A stretch of 64,000 nt of DNA from CAVYTF01 sp963708205 (GTDB taxonomy: Bacteria > Bacteroidota > Bacteroidia > Chitinophagales > Chitinophagaceae), in the NCBI GenBank assembly GCA_963708205.1, contig OY970196.1, positions 1,364,001 to 1,428,000 on the forward strand, in the 5' to 3' direction. The stretch's first letter is position 1. Each line of letters opens with the position of its first letter. The translations under genes and the position numbers were made by a program. Shown here in pieces: positions 25,817-33,913 of this stretch. Below the pieces are notes generated by a model. The model did no database searches. It was given only the letters and a program-made list of their open reading frames with translations, and was not told the origin of the DNA.

Positions 25817-26716
25817 ATGGAACAAAACACTTCATTGCAACAGCAACTTTTAGAAGCAGGTGTGCACTTTGGTCATCTGCGTAAGAAGTGGAATCCTAAA
25901 ATGCTGCCTTATATTTTTGCAGAAAAAAAAGGCATTCATATAATTGATCTCAACAAAACTGTTGATGGCTTGCAGGAAGCATCTGCTGCTATGAAACAGA
26001 TAGCAAAAAATGGTAAAAAAATAATGTTTGTTGCCACAAAAAAACAAGCAAAAGAAATTGTAAGTGAATGTGCTAAAAGAGTGAACATGCCTTTTGCAAC
26101 TGAGCGCTGGCTCGGAGGCATGCTTACTAATTTTAATACTGTTCGCAAGAGCGTAAAAAAAATGCAGAGTATCGAAAAATTATTAAATGATGGCAGTGCA
26201 GAAAGCCTTACAAAAAAAGAAAAATTAACGTTGAGTCGCGATAAAGATAAAATGGATAAAGTGCTTGGCGGCATTTCTCAACTCGGTCGTTTGCCTGCAG
26301 CATTATTTTTGGTTGACATTGGTCACGAACATATTGCTTTGGCAGAAGCCAAACGCCTTGGTATTACTACATTTGGAATGGTAGATACCAACAGCGATCC
26401 GAACAAAGTTGATTATCCGATACCTGCAAATGATGATGCTACAAAATCAATTGCCATCATCACTAATTATATTACTGCGGCAATTGCAGAAGGCTTGCAG
26501 GAACGTCAATCTGCAAAAGATGAGGAAGTGGAAGAAGTAGATAATGAAGCAGAAAAGAAAGCAGCACGCATTCAGGCAGAAGCTGAAGCAGAAAGCGCAA
26601 GATCAGGAAGATCAAGAGGTGGAGCAGCAACTCCTGGCCAGCCAAGAAGACGAATTCCGGGTGGTGCAAGCCGCAGACCTCAAGGTGGAGCCGCACCGGG
26701 CGGACCAAGGAGATAA
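25817..26716 (+). CDS. rpsB: 30S ribosomal protein S2 with Gly/Arg-rich C-terminal extension
   Basis: A 299-residue S2. The body (EAGVHFGHLRKKWNPKMLPY, FVATKKQAKEIVSECAKR, TERWLGGMLTNFNTVRKS, TNSDPNKVDYPIPANDDATK) is canonical and ends near residue 235. About 60 more residues follow: an acidic coiled stretch (DEEVEEVDNEAEKKAAR) and then a low-complexity tail rich in Gly, Arg, Pro and Ala. E. coli S2 has 241 residues. The tail resembles eukaryotic RGG-type RNA-binding tails; its role is unknown. Confidence 0.97.
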   Translation: MEQNTSLQQQLLEAGVHFGHLRKKWNPKMLPYIFAEKKGIHIIDLNKTVDGLQEASAAMKQIAKNGKKIMFVATKKQAKEIVSECAKRVNMPFATERWLGGMLTNFNTVRKSVKKMQSIEKLLNDGSAESLTKKEKLTLSRDKDKMDKVLGGISQLGRLPAALFLVDIGHEHIALAEAKRLGITTFGMVDTNSDPNKVDYPIPANDDATKSIAIITNYITAAIAEGLQERQSAKDEEVEEVDNEAEKKAARIQAEAEAESARSGRSRGGAATPGQPRRRIPGGASRRPQGGAAPGGPRR

Positions 26717-26728
26717 ATTTTTTGAGCC

Positions 26729-26775
26729 ATGCTTAAGAATATTAATTAAGCATCCGTTGCGTCGCACTCTTGTAC
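26729..26775. repeat. Inverted repeat and GC-rich word between rpsB and tsf
   Basis: ATGCTTAA (26729-26736) and TTAAGCAT (26746-26753) form a perfect 8-bp stem with a 9-nt loop, followed by CCGTTGCGTCGCACTCTTGT, which is unlike the AT-rich surroundings. There is no T-tract, so it is not a standard terminator. It could be an RNA processing or regulatory hairpin, or part of a dispersed repeat. Confidence 0.4.
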
Positions 26776-26856
26776 ATTCTGTAATTCTATTCACCTAAAA
26801 TTTTTACAAAATAATTGCGTAAGCAAATTTCAAATCATCAGTAATTTTTAATCATT

Positions 26857-27699
26857 ATGTCAACAACAGTTCAGATAAGTGCAGCAGAAATAAACAAATT
26901 ACGCCAGGCAACCGGCGCAGGCATGATGGATTGCCGAAAAGCATTAACAGAAACAAATGGAGACTTTGAAGCAGCCATTGACTGGCTTCGAAAACACGGG
27001 CAAAAAGTTGCTGCAAAACGCAGCGATCGTGAAGCAAAGGAAGGAGTGATTTTAGCAAAAACAACAGCTGATAATAAAACTGGAATAATCGTTTGCATCA
27101 GTAGTGAAACCGACTTCGTAGCAAAAAATGCAGACTTTGTTGCTTTCGCGCAAAGCATTGCAGACGCTGCAATTAACAATGATGTAAAAAGTGCAGAAGA
27201 GTTGAACGAAGTAAAAATAAACGGATCACAAATTTCAGATCTTATAAATGATAAACTTGCTTCGATCGGCGAAAAAATAGGCATAACAAAATTTGAAAGA
27301 ATAGAAGCACCTTATGTTGCATCTTATATTCATGGAGCAAACAGAATGGGCGTTTTAGTTGGGTTGAATAAAGAATCCGCAGAAGCAGGGAAAGATATTG
27401 CGATGCAAATTGCTGCAATGAATCCTGTTGCAGTTGATGCAGCTAGCGTGCCTGCAGCAACGGTTTCAAGAGAAAAAGATATTGTCATTGATCAAATAAA
27501 ACAAGATCCAAAAATGGCCGGCAAACCCGATGAAATGATCGCTAAGATTGCAGAAGGAAAATTGAATGCTTTCTTCAAAGAACATACTTTATTAGCACAG
27601 GTTTTTGTAAAAGACAACAGCAAAACTGTTGGAGAATTTTTAAAATCAATTGGTGCTGATCTAAAAATAATAGCATTCAAACGAGTTGCTTTAGGCTAA
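26857..27699 (+). CDS. tsf: Elongation factor Ts
   Basis: A 280-residue EF-Ts, the nucleotide-exchange factor for EF-Tu. The N-terminal UBA-like domain (INKLRQATGAGMMDCRKAL, then AIDWLRKHGQKVAAKRSDR) and the exchange motif CISSETDFVAKNADF (TDFV) are clear. The C-terminal core is full length for the family. It follows rpsB, with which it is co-transcribed in most bacteria. Confidence 0.98.
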   Translation: MSTTVQISAAEINKLRQATGAGMMDCRKALTETNGDFEAAIDWLRKHGQKVAAKRSDREAKEGVILAKTTADNKTGIIVCISSETDFVAKNADFVAFAQSIADAAINNDVKSAEELNEVKINGSQISDLINDKLASIGEKIGITKFERIEAPYVASYIHGANRMGVLVGLNKESAEAGKDIAMQIAAMNPVAVDAASVPAATVSREKDIVIDQIKQDPKMAGKPDEMIAKIAEGKLNAFFKEHTLLAQVFVKDNSKTVGEFLKSIGADLKIIAFKRVALG

Positions 27700-27719
27700 T
27701 TATTTTTTTCAATGACTTC

Positions 27720-27753
27720 AATCCTGCTGCATCAATGTGCGCAGGATTTTTTT
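27720..27753 (+). terminator. Intrinsic terminator after tsf
   Basis: AATCCTGC (27720-27727) and GCAGGATT form a perfect 8-bp stem around TGCATCAATGTGC, followed by a run of seven T. It ends the rplM-tsf cluster 20 bases after the tsf stop. Confidence 0.85.
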
Positions 27754-27825
27754 GTGGCATATTTTATCAAAAGAATAATTGTTCTTATGTAATTGATTTT
27801 TGTATATTGAATAAATTTTTTCAAA

Positions 27826-28551
27826 ATGCTTGAACCATGGCGTACAGGAAAAGTTATTCGCATTGAAGATGCATCTTCTCAAACAAAAAGATTTTGGATA
27901 CAAATTCCAGAGGTAGAAAATTTTAATTTTAAACCAGGGCAATTCGTGACCCTGGATTTACCTATTCACGAAAAGAAAAATAAAAGATGGAGAAGTTATT
28001 CCATCGCATCGCATCCTGATGGAACTAATATTATTGAATTGGTAATTGTTTTGCTCGAAGGCGGAGCGGGCACACACTATTTATTCAATGAAATAAAAGA
28101 AGGAAGTGAGTTGATTTTGCGTGGTCCGCAAGGCGTGTTTACATTACCCGAAAACATTGATAAAGATCTATTTTTTATTTGCACAGGAACAGGCATTGCA
28201 CCTTTTAGAAGTATGATAAAATATATACATCTTCATAACATTAAACACGAAAATATTTATTTAATTTTTGGTTGCAGAAAATGTGCTGATGCTTTGTATA
28301 GTGATGAAATGAAAGAGTTGGAAAAGAACGTTGACCTGTTTAAATATATTCCTACTTTTTCAAGAGAACAGCCTTCGGAAAATTTTAAAACAGGTTATGT
28401 GCATGATGTTTACGAAACTATTGTTGCTGAAAATAAACCAACCGCAAGTTTTTTTCTTTGTGGCTGGAAGAATATGATTGATGATGCGCGGGGAAAGATA
28501 GCAAGCTTAGGCTACGAAAAAAAAGACATTCATTTTGAATTGTACGGATAA
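27826..28551 (+). CDS. Ferredoxin/flavodoxin--NADP reductase-type FAD oxidoreductase
   Basis: A 241-residue FNR-family flavoprotein without a ferredoxin domain. The FAD motif RSYSIAS is near 60-66, the phosphate-binding Gly-rich stretch GGAGTHYLFNEIKEGSEL follows, and the NAD(P) motif CTGTGIAPFRSM is near 122-133; SFFLCGWKNMIDDARGKI is the C-terminal nucleotide-binding region. It likely moves electrons between NAD(P)H and a ferredoxin or other acceptor in the cytoplasm. It stands alone between the EF-Ts terminator and a convergent small gene, so the partner is not identifiable here. Confidence 0.88.
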   Translation: MLEPWRTGKVIRIEDASSQTKRFWIQIPEVENFNFKPGQFVTLDLPIHEKKNKRWRSYSIASHPDGTNIIELVIVLLEGGAGTHYLFNEIKEGSELILRGPQGVFTLPENIDKDLFFICTGTGIAPFRSMIKYIHLHNIKHENIYLIFGCRKCADALYSDEMKELEKNVDLFKYIPTFSREQPSENFKTGYVHDVYETIVAENKPTASFFLCGWKNMIDDARGKIASLGYEKKDIHFELYG

Positions 28552-28556
28552 AACAG

Positions 28557-28835
28557 CTAAGATATTTTTCTCTTTAATTCTTCAACTTTCTTTAAGCTTG
28601 TGTTGATAGATTGTGACTTATCAGCATGTTCACTTTGATAATCACTTAATTTCTTTTGCAATTTTAAAATCCGCGCATGATTAGAAAGCATTTCATCTTC
28701 TAATCGTAGAATACGTTTTTTTGCAGCAGCAAATTTTGCAAGCTTGATTAGAAAACCAATAATCATTGAGCAAAGAGCAATAACAATAACGCTCAACAAG
28801 GAATAAGAATCACTTAGGATAAGAATTATAGACAT
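28557..28835 (-). CDS. Small single-pass membrane protein with coiled coil
   Basis: 92 residues: an N-terminal membrane segment (about 5-30) followed by a Lys/Glu/Leu heptad-rich coiled coil (about 38-92). The topology resembles FtsB/DUF-type or LapA-like small proteins, but no family signature is seen. It starts with ATG and lies between the FNR gene (convergent, five bases away) and glyS (same strand, upstream). A real gene is likely from its composition and the tight packing; function unknown. Confidence 0.55.
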   Translation of the reverse strand: MSIILILSDSYSLLSVIVIALCSMIIGFLIKLAKFAAAKKRILRLEDEMLSNHARILKLQKKLSDYQSEHADKSQSINTSLKKVEELKRKIS

Positions 28836-28944
28836 CTACTTTATTTTTTTTATAGTTTTTTATAGAATATTTCACAGTAAAGGAAACACTAAATTTTCAA
28901 TAATGTTCGGTGACAATAATACATTGTGCGAATTTAATTATATT

Positions 28945-30396
28945 TTAAATAAGGTTGCAGTAATTTTTAATCAAATTTTTAAGGGCTGATATTTCAATCC
29001 TATTTTGCTTCATGGAATCTCTGTAACGGATAGTAATTGTATTATCTGTTTTTGTTTGATGATCAATAGTAGCGCAGAACGGTGTGCCAATTGCATCCTG
29101 CCTTCTGTAACGTTTTCCAATAGTATCTTTCTCTTCAAAGAAGCAACGAAAATCATTTTTGCAATCATTGAAAATTTCTTTTGCTATTTCCGGTAATCCA
29201 TCTTTTTTAGTGAGCGGAAGTATTGCTAATTTAATTGGTGCAAGCATTGGAGAAATTCGCATTACGACCCGCGAATCGTTTGCAGCATTATCTTTTATTA
29301 TTACTTCTTCTTCATAACTATTGCATAAAATAAGTAAGAACATTCTGTCTAACCCGATCGATGTTTCTATCACATAAGGAATATAAGATTGATTGATTTC
29401 ATTGTCGAAATATTCTAATTTTTTTCCACTAAATTTTTGATGATTGCTCAAATCGAAATCTGTTCTTGAATGAATGCCTTCAACCTCTTTAAAGCCAATG
29501 GGAAATTCATATTCAATATCTAAAGCGGCGTCTGCATAATGTGCAAGTTTAATATGATCGTGAAATCGATATTTTTCTTTATCAATTCCTAAATTTAAAT
29601 GCCATTTCAATCTTTCATTTTTCCAGTACTCGTACCATTCTTTTTGAGTGCCGGGACGAATAAAAAATTGCATTTCCATTTGTTCGAATTCGCGCATGCG
29701 AAAAATAAATTGTCTTGCAACAATTTCATTTCTAAATGCTTTACCAATTTGCGCAATGCCAAACGGTATCTTCATTCGCGCGGTTTTTTGTACGTTCAAA
29801 AAATTCACAAAAATTCCCTGCGCGGTTTCAGGTCTTAAATAAATTGTATCAGCTTCATCAGTAACAGATCCGAGTTGTGTTGAAAACATTAAATTAAACT
29901 GTCGTATATCTGTCCAGTTTGTAGTGCCACTAATTGAACAAATAATTTTATTAGTTTCAATCAAAATTTTCAATGCATTAAAATCATCTTTTGCGAGTAG
30001 TGCATCCATATCCTGAAGCAATTGCTTTGCTTCTTCCGGTTTATTTTGTTGATGTAACTTTTCGGCATGAGCTTCTATCAAATGATCAACGCGATATCTT
30101 TTTTTACTGTCTTTATTATCAATCATTGGATCGCTGAAATTATCAATGTGTCCGCTTGCCTTCCATATTGTAGGATGCATAAAAATTGCCGCATCAATTC
30201 CTACAATATTTTCGTTGAGCTGCACCATGCTTTTCCACCAATAATCGCGAATATTTTTTTTTAACTCGCTTCCATAAGGTCCATAATCGTACACAGCATT
30301 TAATCCACCATAAATTTCACTGCTTTGAAAAATAAAACCGTATTCTTTTGCGTGGGAAATAATTGTTTGAAATGTGTTTTCCTTTTGATTGCTCAT
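28945..30396 (-). CDS. glyS: Glycine--tRNA ligase (dimeric class II type)
   Basis: A 483-residue alpha2-type glycyl-tRNA synthetase. The opening FQSSEIYGGLNAVYDYGPYG is diagnostic; motif 2 lies in FRNEIVARQFIFRMREFEQMEM (given here as one family block) and motif 3 in YVIETSIGLDRMFL. The C-terminal anticodon-binding domain ends the protein (GTPFCATIDHQTKTDNTITI). This is the eukaryote/archaeal-like form used by Bacteroidota rather than the tetrameric GlyQ/GlyS enzyme. Confidence 0.96.
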   Translation of the reverse strand: MSNQKENTFQTIISHAKEYGFIFQSSEIYGGLNAVYDYGPYGSELKKNIRDYWWKSMVQLNENIVGIDAAIFMHPTIWKASGHIDNFSDPMIDNKDSKKRYRVDHLIEAHAEKLHQQNKPEEAKQLLQDMDALLAKDDFNALKILIETNKIICSISGTTNWTDIRQFNLMFSTQLGSVTDEADTIYLRPETAQGIFVNFLNVQKTARMKIPFGIAQIGKAFRNEIVARQFIFRMREFEQMEMQFFIRPGTQKEWYEYWKNERLKWHLNLGIDKEKYRFHDHIKLAHYADAALDIEYEFPIGFKEVEGIHSRTDFDLSNHQKFSGKKLEYFDNEINQSYIPYVIETSIGLDRMFLLILCNSYEEEVIIKDNAANDSRVVMRISPMLAPIKLAILPLTKKDGLPEIAKEIFNDCKNDFRCFFEEKDTIGKRYRRQDAIGTPFCATIDHQTKTDNTITIRYRDSMKQNRIEISALKNLIKNYCNLI

Positions 30397-30401
30397 ACAA
30401 A

Positions 30402-30409
30402 CAAAGATA
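30402..30409 (-). promoter_or_regulatory. Candidate -7 element of glyS
   Basis: The minus strand reads TATCTTTG, an exact TAnnTTTG match, only five bases before the glyS ATG. If functional, the mRNA would start at or very near the initiation codon. Confidence 0.35.
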
Positions 30410-30509
30410 AGTTTCGTTTTAACAAACCATAAGTACTGTTGGTATTAAAATTGCAAAAATACTTAATGTTAAAACTTATATACAACCAAATACATCAAAT
30501 TTTAATTTT

Positions 30510-30812
30510 ATGAAAAAGGTAATTTTAAGAAGTTTATTAGCGCTTTTTCTTATTACGGGGTTCACTACAATCAGCAATGCACAAAGGTTTTATGTGAAAG
30601 TACAGCCTGCAGAACCTGTTGTAGTAAGACCTGCGCAACCGTCTCCACGCCACGTTTGGATCGAAGGTGACTGGACTTGGCAAAATGGAACTTATGTTCA
30701 TAAAGATGGTTACTGGACCGTTCCACCTGCAGGAAGAGTTTGGGTTGCAGGCCACTGGAGCCATGAAGCTGGTGGATATTATTGGGTGGCAGGGCATTGG
30801 AGAAGAGCTTAA
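30510..30812 (+). CDS. Secreted YXWGXW-repeat protein
   Basis: A 100-residue exported protein: signal peptide (about 1-24, ending SNAQR), a short linker, and three aromatic repeats of the form W-x-x-G-x/H-W (VWIEGDWTWQNGTY, VHKDGYWTVPPAGR, VWVAGHWSHEAGGYYWVAGHW). The YXWGXW repeat family occurs in many Gram-negative lipoproteins and periplasmic proteins with no known role. It has its own terminator directly after. Confidence 0.85.
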   Translation: MKKVILRSLLALFLITGFTTISNAQRFYVKVQPAEPVVVRPAQPSPRHVWIEGDWTWQNGTYVHKDGYWTVPPAGRVWVAGHWSHEAGGYYWVAGHWRRA

Positions 30813-30831
30813 AAAAATATTTGCAGGTACT

Positions 30832-30860
30832 AAAGGATTCAATTTTTGAATCCTTTTTTT
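30832..30860 (+). terminator. Intrinsic terminator after the YXWGXW gene
   Basis: AAAGGATTCAA (30832-30842) and TTGAATCCTTT form a perfect stem with a short T loop and a long T-tract. It could also serve the convergent gene, whose stop is at 30869. Confidence 0.85.
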
Positions 30861-30868
30861 ATTTCCTT

Positions 30869-33049
30869 TTATTCTTCTTTTTCTTCCAGTTTTTCATATG
30901 CTATAATAAAGACAGCCCCCAGATTTTTATAGGGCGGAATATAATCATCAAAGAAAGAATTATTTTTAAACTCGTTGGAGAAATTTTTCCACATAAGTTG
31001 CCAGTTGAAATCTTTCCCTTGCCGTAACGTTTCCATCATGGAAGTTATCATTGGTTGATTTACACTAATACTTCCGGTTTGTTTTGATGCAATGATTTGT
31101 GCTTCGGGGCAAGTCGTTAAAACTTTATTGAGGCTTTGATATCCTCCACAACTGCCTAATAAGATAACTTTTGCTGAATTAGCTAACCTGTTTAAAGTAG
31201 AATTTAAATGATAGCTGTGCCCGCGATGAATAACCATTGTCGGATTTAAATTGTTGTTATCTAAATAAGCACACAAATCACTTTGAGCATCATCATCCAA
31301 GTTTTGCGTTTCATCTCCTAAAGGTTTGTTTGCATAAATAAAAACCGGCGTGCCTTTGACAGATGAAACGGTTATCCATTCTTTTGCTTCAGAAATCTTC
31401 CAGTTATTATTTTCAAAGCTGCTTACAAAATCCCTGTAACCATCTTTACCATCTTTATCGCTATAAAAAAATTGCTGCACAATTATTTTACCTGAAGAAT
31501 CTTTCATTAATGAATTAGGCATAAAATAAACAGGTTGAATACCAAGCTCTTTAGAAACATCAATGTGTAGGCTATCATTCATCGATAAAAATAATGTGTT
31601 GAGAATACTGTAAATGTTTATTGCTCTTTCATTATGTATTTGCTTTGCTGTTTCAAGATTTTTTTGCACCTGCATTAAAATAAGACTTTGTATATCTTTA
31701 TTATTAATGCTTCCATAAGAGTCCGCAACGTCAACAGCATCTTCCAAATCTTTTGTTTGATCAAGCCTGTTTATAAATGCCTTCATTAATAATTCTGCAT
31801 TGTCTTTATTCATTCGTTTAAGAAAATCATCCAGCAGATTATAACTTGCAGTCATCTTCAACCATTTTTTAAAATGATCAAATTTCAAAGCCATCAATAA
31901 AGAATCGCTTCTCGGAATTTTCATTTTTTTAAAAATTTCAGGATAAACCCCGCGAACAAAACTTGATGTGTACATTTCTTCTTCGTGCGTTACCGCGAGA
32001 TAATACAATTCTTCAGGACTCAATGGCTTCAAGGATTTGAAGCGAATATCATCAGGCAACTCATGCAAGCCATTAATCACATTTACAAATAAAGAACCTG
32101 TAGTTTTTAATTTATAATTCAATCCTTCCATTCCCATCGGCGTATCATGCTGGCGAATTCTATTTGCATAATCAATTTCCGTTTCCACTAATAAATTGTA
32201 ATACTTCAAACTATCATACATCGCAGAATCTACTTGCTGATAAGTTATTTTTCCTTTATAAATATTATCTAAGAAAGGATAATATTGCCTGCCTGATTTT
32301 GTGCTTCCCATAAATGCAATAGCCTTCACTAACGGATCATCGTTACGCCTTATTTTATTTCCCAAAGCACTTGGTGATGCTGCATAATCATACAATGTTT
32401 CAGGATATTTATATGCGGTTGCAACAATAATGCTGTCAGTAAAAGGCATATCAGTATTATAACTTAAAATGGATAAAGCCTTATCAGGATGGCGTTTACA
32501 ATCTTTTAAAACAATTATTTCTTTACAGGAATCTGCACCAATGTTGTCGCTGAATGAAATTGTATGCATCAATATTTTATCAACATCAACATCATTTTTT
32601 TGAATGATGAATGCAATCGAGTGATCATCCTTTTCAAAAGGAATTGCTTCAGCAAAAGATGAAATAAGATCAGGCAATAAAATTGGTTTTATTTTTCTTG
32701 CCTTATATTCATCCAGAAACATCGTAAGCGCTTCATTCAAGCCACGCAGAAATTTTATTTTATTATTATTATTCAGCGAGGTATCGGCTTCAATACTATT
32801 TTGTAATGCATCAACTTTTGTTGTAAGCGCATAAGTTAATTGCATGTTTAAGGCAGAATCATTTGACACTACAAACTGATCATCCGCTAAACCATCGCTG
32901 TTTAAAATTGCCTGTTGGGTTCTATCTATATTCTCGTGAAATAGTTGTCGCATCAATGGTATTTGCACTGGCGCAACCTTTTGTGCAAACAAAGAAAAGG
33001 AGCAAATAATTCCGGCAAATACAAAAAACACTTTCATTAACTTCATCAT
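30869..33049 (-). CDS. Large secreted protein with possible caspase-like His-Cys dyad
   Basis: 726 residues with a signal peptide (about 1-23, ending LFAQ). The long N-terminal part is mostly helical and without a known motif. The C-terminal ~150 residues have two hydrophobic-strand-plus-catalytic-residue patterns: TMVIHRGHSYH (His608, His611) and KVILLGSCGGYQSL (Cys634). A strand ending in His-Gly-type and another ending in Cys is the arrangement of clan CD peptidases (caspases, gingipains, C11), here with a His-to-Cys distance of about 25 residues, which is shorter than usual. It could be a caspase-fold peptidase or a non-catalytic relative. It is divergent from phoB. Confidence 0.6.
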   Translation of the reverse strand: MMKLMKVFFVFAGIICSFSLFAQKVAPVQIPLMRQLFHENIDRTQQAILNSDGLADDQFVVSNDSALNMQLTYALTTKVDALQNSIEADTSLNNNNKIKFLRGLNEALTMFLDEYKARKIKPILLPDLISSFAEAIPFEKDDHSIAFIIQKNDVDVDKILMHTISFSDNIGADSCKEIIVLKDCKRHPDKALSILSYNTDMPFTDSIIVATAYKYPETLYDYAASPSALGNKIRRNDDPLVKAIAFMGSTKSGRQYYPFLDNIYKGKITYQQVDSAMYDSLKYYNLLVETEIDYANRIRQHDTPMGMEGLNYKLKTTGSLFVNVINGLHELPDDIRFKSLKPLSPEELYYLAVTHEEEMYTSSFVRGVYPEIFKKMKIPRSDSLLMALKFDHFKKWLKMTASYNLLDDFLKRMNKDNAELLMKAFINRLDQTKDLEDAVDVADSYGSINNKDIQSLILMQVQKNLETAKQIHNERAINIYSILNTLFLSMNDSLHIDVSKELGIQPVYFMPNSLMKDSSGKIIVQQFFYSDKDGKDGYRDFVSSFENNNWKISEAKEWITVSSVKGTPVFIYANKPLGDETQNLDDDAQSDLCAYLDNNNLNPTMVIHRGHSYHLNSTLNRLANSAKVILLGSCGGYQSLNKVLTTCPEAQIIASKQTGSISVNQPMITSMMETLRQGKDFNWQLMWKNFSNEFKNNSFFDDYIPPYKNLGAVFIIAYEKLEEKEE

Positions 33050-33142
33050 TCCTAATTTTAATTATATCTCAACTTAAATTTTATCAAAACTACAAAGAGG
33101 TCACTTAACAATTATATAATGCAATAACTATTTGAATGAAAT

Positions 33143-33150
33143 TATTTTTG
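33143..33150 (+). promoter_or_regulatory. Candidate -7 element of phoB
   Basis: TATTTTTG matches TAnnTTTG and lies 16 bases before the phoB ATG. No TTG occurs at the -33 spacing, so activation by a regulator is possible. Confidence 0.4.
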
Positions 33151-33166
33151 TGTAAACATATTGTTA

Positions 33167-33847
33167 ATGGAACTTAAGCATAAGAAAGTTTTAATTGCAG
33201 ATGACGAGCCGGATATTCTAGAGATAATTAATTATAACTTATCAAAAGAAGGTTATGATGTTTATAATGCAAAAGATGGCAATGATGCAATTGAAAAAGC
33301 AAAGCAATTAAACCCTGACCTCATCATTCTTGACATTTTAATGCCACACAAAAACGGCAACGAAGTATGTGAGATACTTCGCGCACAGCCTGCGTTTGAG
33401 AAGACATTAATTATTTTTCTTACAGCAATGAACGATGAAGCTTCTCATGTAAAAGGCTTTGAAGCAGGCGCAGATGATTACGTTACAAAACCAATCAGTC
33501 CAAAAGTTTTGGTAAGCCGTGTTAATGCATTATTCAGAAGAATAAATAAAACTGAAGAAGGTAAAATAATTAAGATAAATGATATTTTAATTGATGCAGA
33601 AAAATATTTGGTTACCGTAAAAGGTGAAGAAATAATGTTAGCAAAAAAAGAATTTGAGCTCTTATATTTACTTGCTTCAAAACCCGGGCGTGTTTTTTTA
33701 CGCAATGAAATATTGAGACAAGTTTGGGGAAATGAAGTGATTGTTGGTGACAGAACAATTGATGTACACATTCGCAAAATTCGCCAAAAGCTGCGTATAG
33801 ACTGCGTTACAACTGTTAAGGGCGTTGGTTATAAATTTGATTTGTAA
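33167..33847 (+). CDS. phoB: Phosphate-regulon response regulator, PhoB-type (OmpR family)
   Basis: 226 residues: receiver domain (acidic pocket ADDE at 11-14, phosphoacceptor Asp56 in LIILDILMP, Lys in DDYVTKPIS) and a winged-helix DNA-binding domain (EFELLYLLASKPGRVFLRNE; VGDRTIDVHIRKIRQKL). It is followed by a PhoR-like kinase and then, convergently, by phoU and the pst genes, so it is very likely the phosphate-starvation regulator. I chose the ATG at 33167 over the TTG at 33161. Confidence 0.9.
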   Translation: MELKHKKVLIADDEPDILEIINYNLSKEGYDVYNAKDGNDAIEKAKQLNPDLIILDILMPHKNGNEVCEILRAQPAFEKTLIIFLTAMNDEASHVKGFEAGADDYVTKPISPKVLVSRVNALFRRINKTEEGKIIKINDILIDAEKYLVTVKGEEIMLAKKEFELLYLLASKPGRVFLRNEILRQVWGNEVIVGDRTIDVHIRKIRQKLRIDCVTTVKGVGYKFDL

Positions 33848-33913
33848 AACTTTTTATTCAAAAAATTTTACCCATTCTTCTTTCTTATTAGCTTGCAGGC
33901 TTATGTTTTGTGC

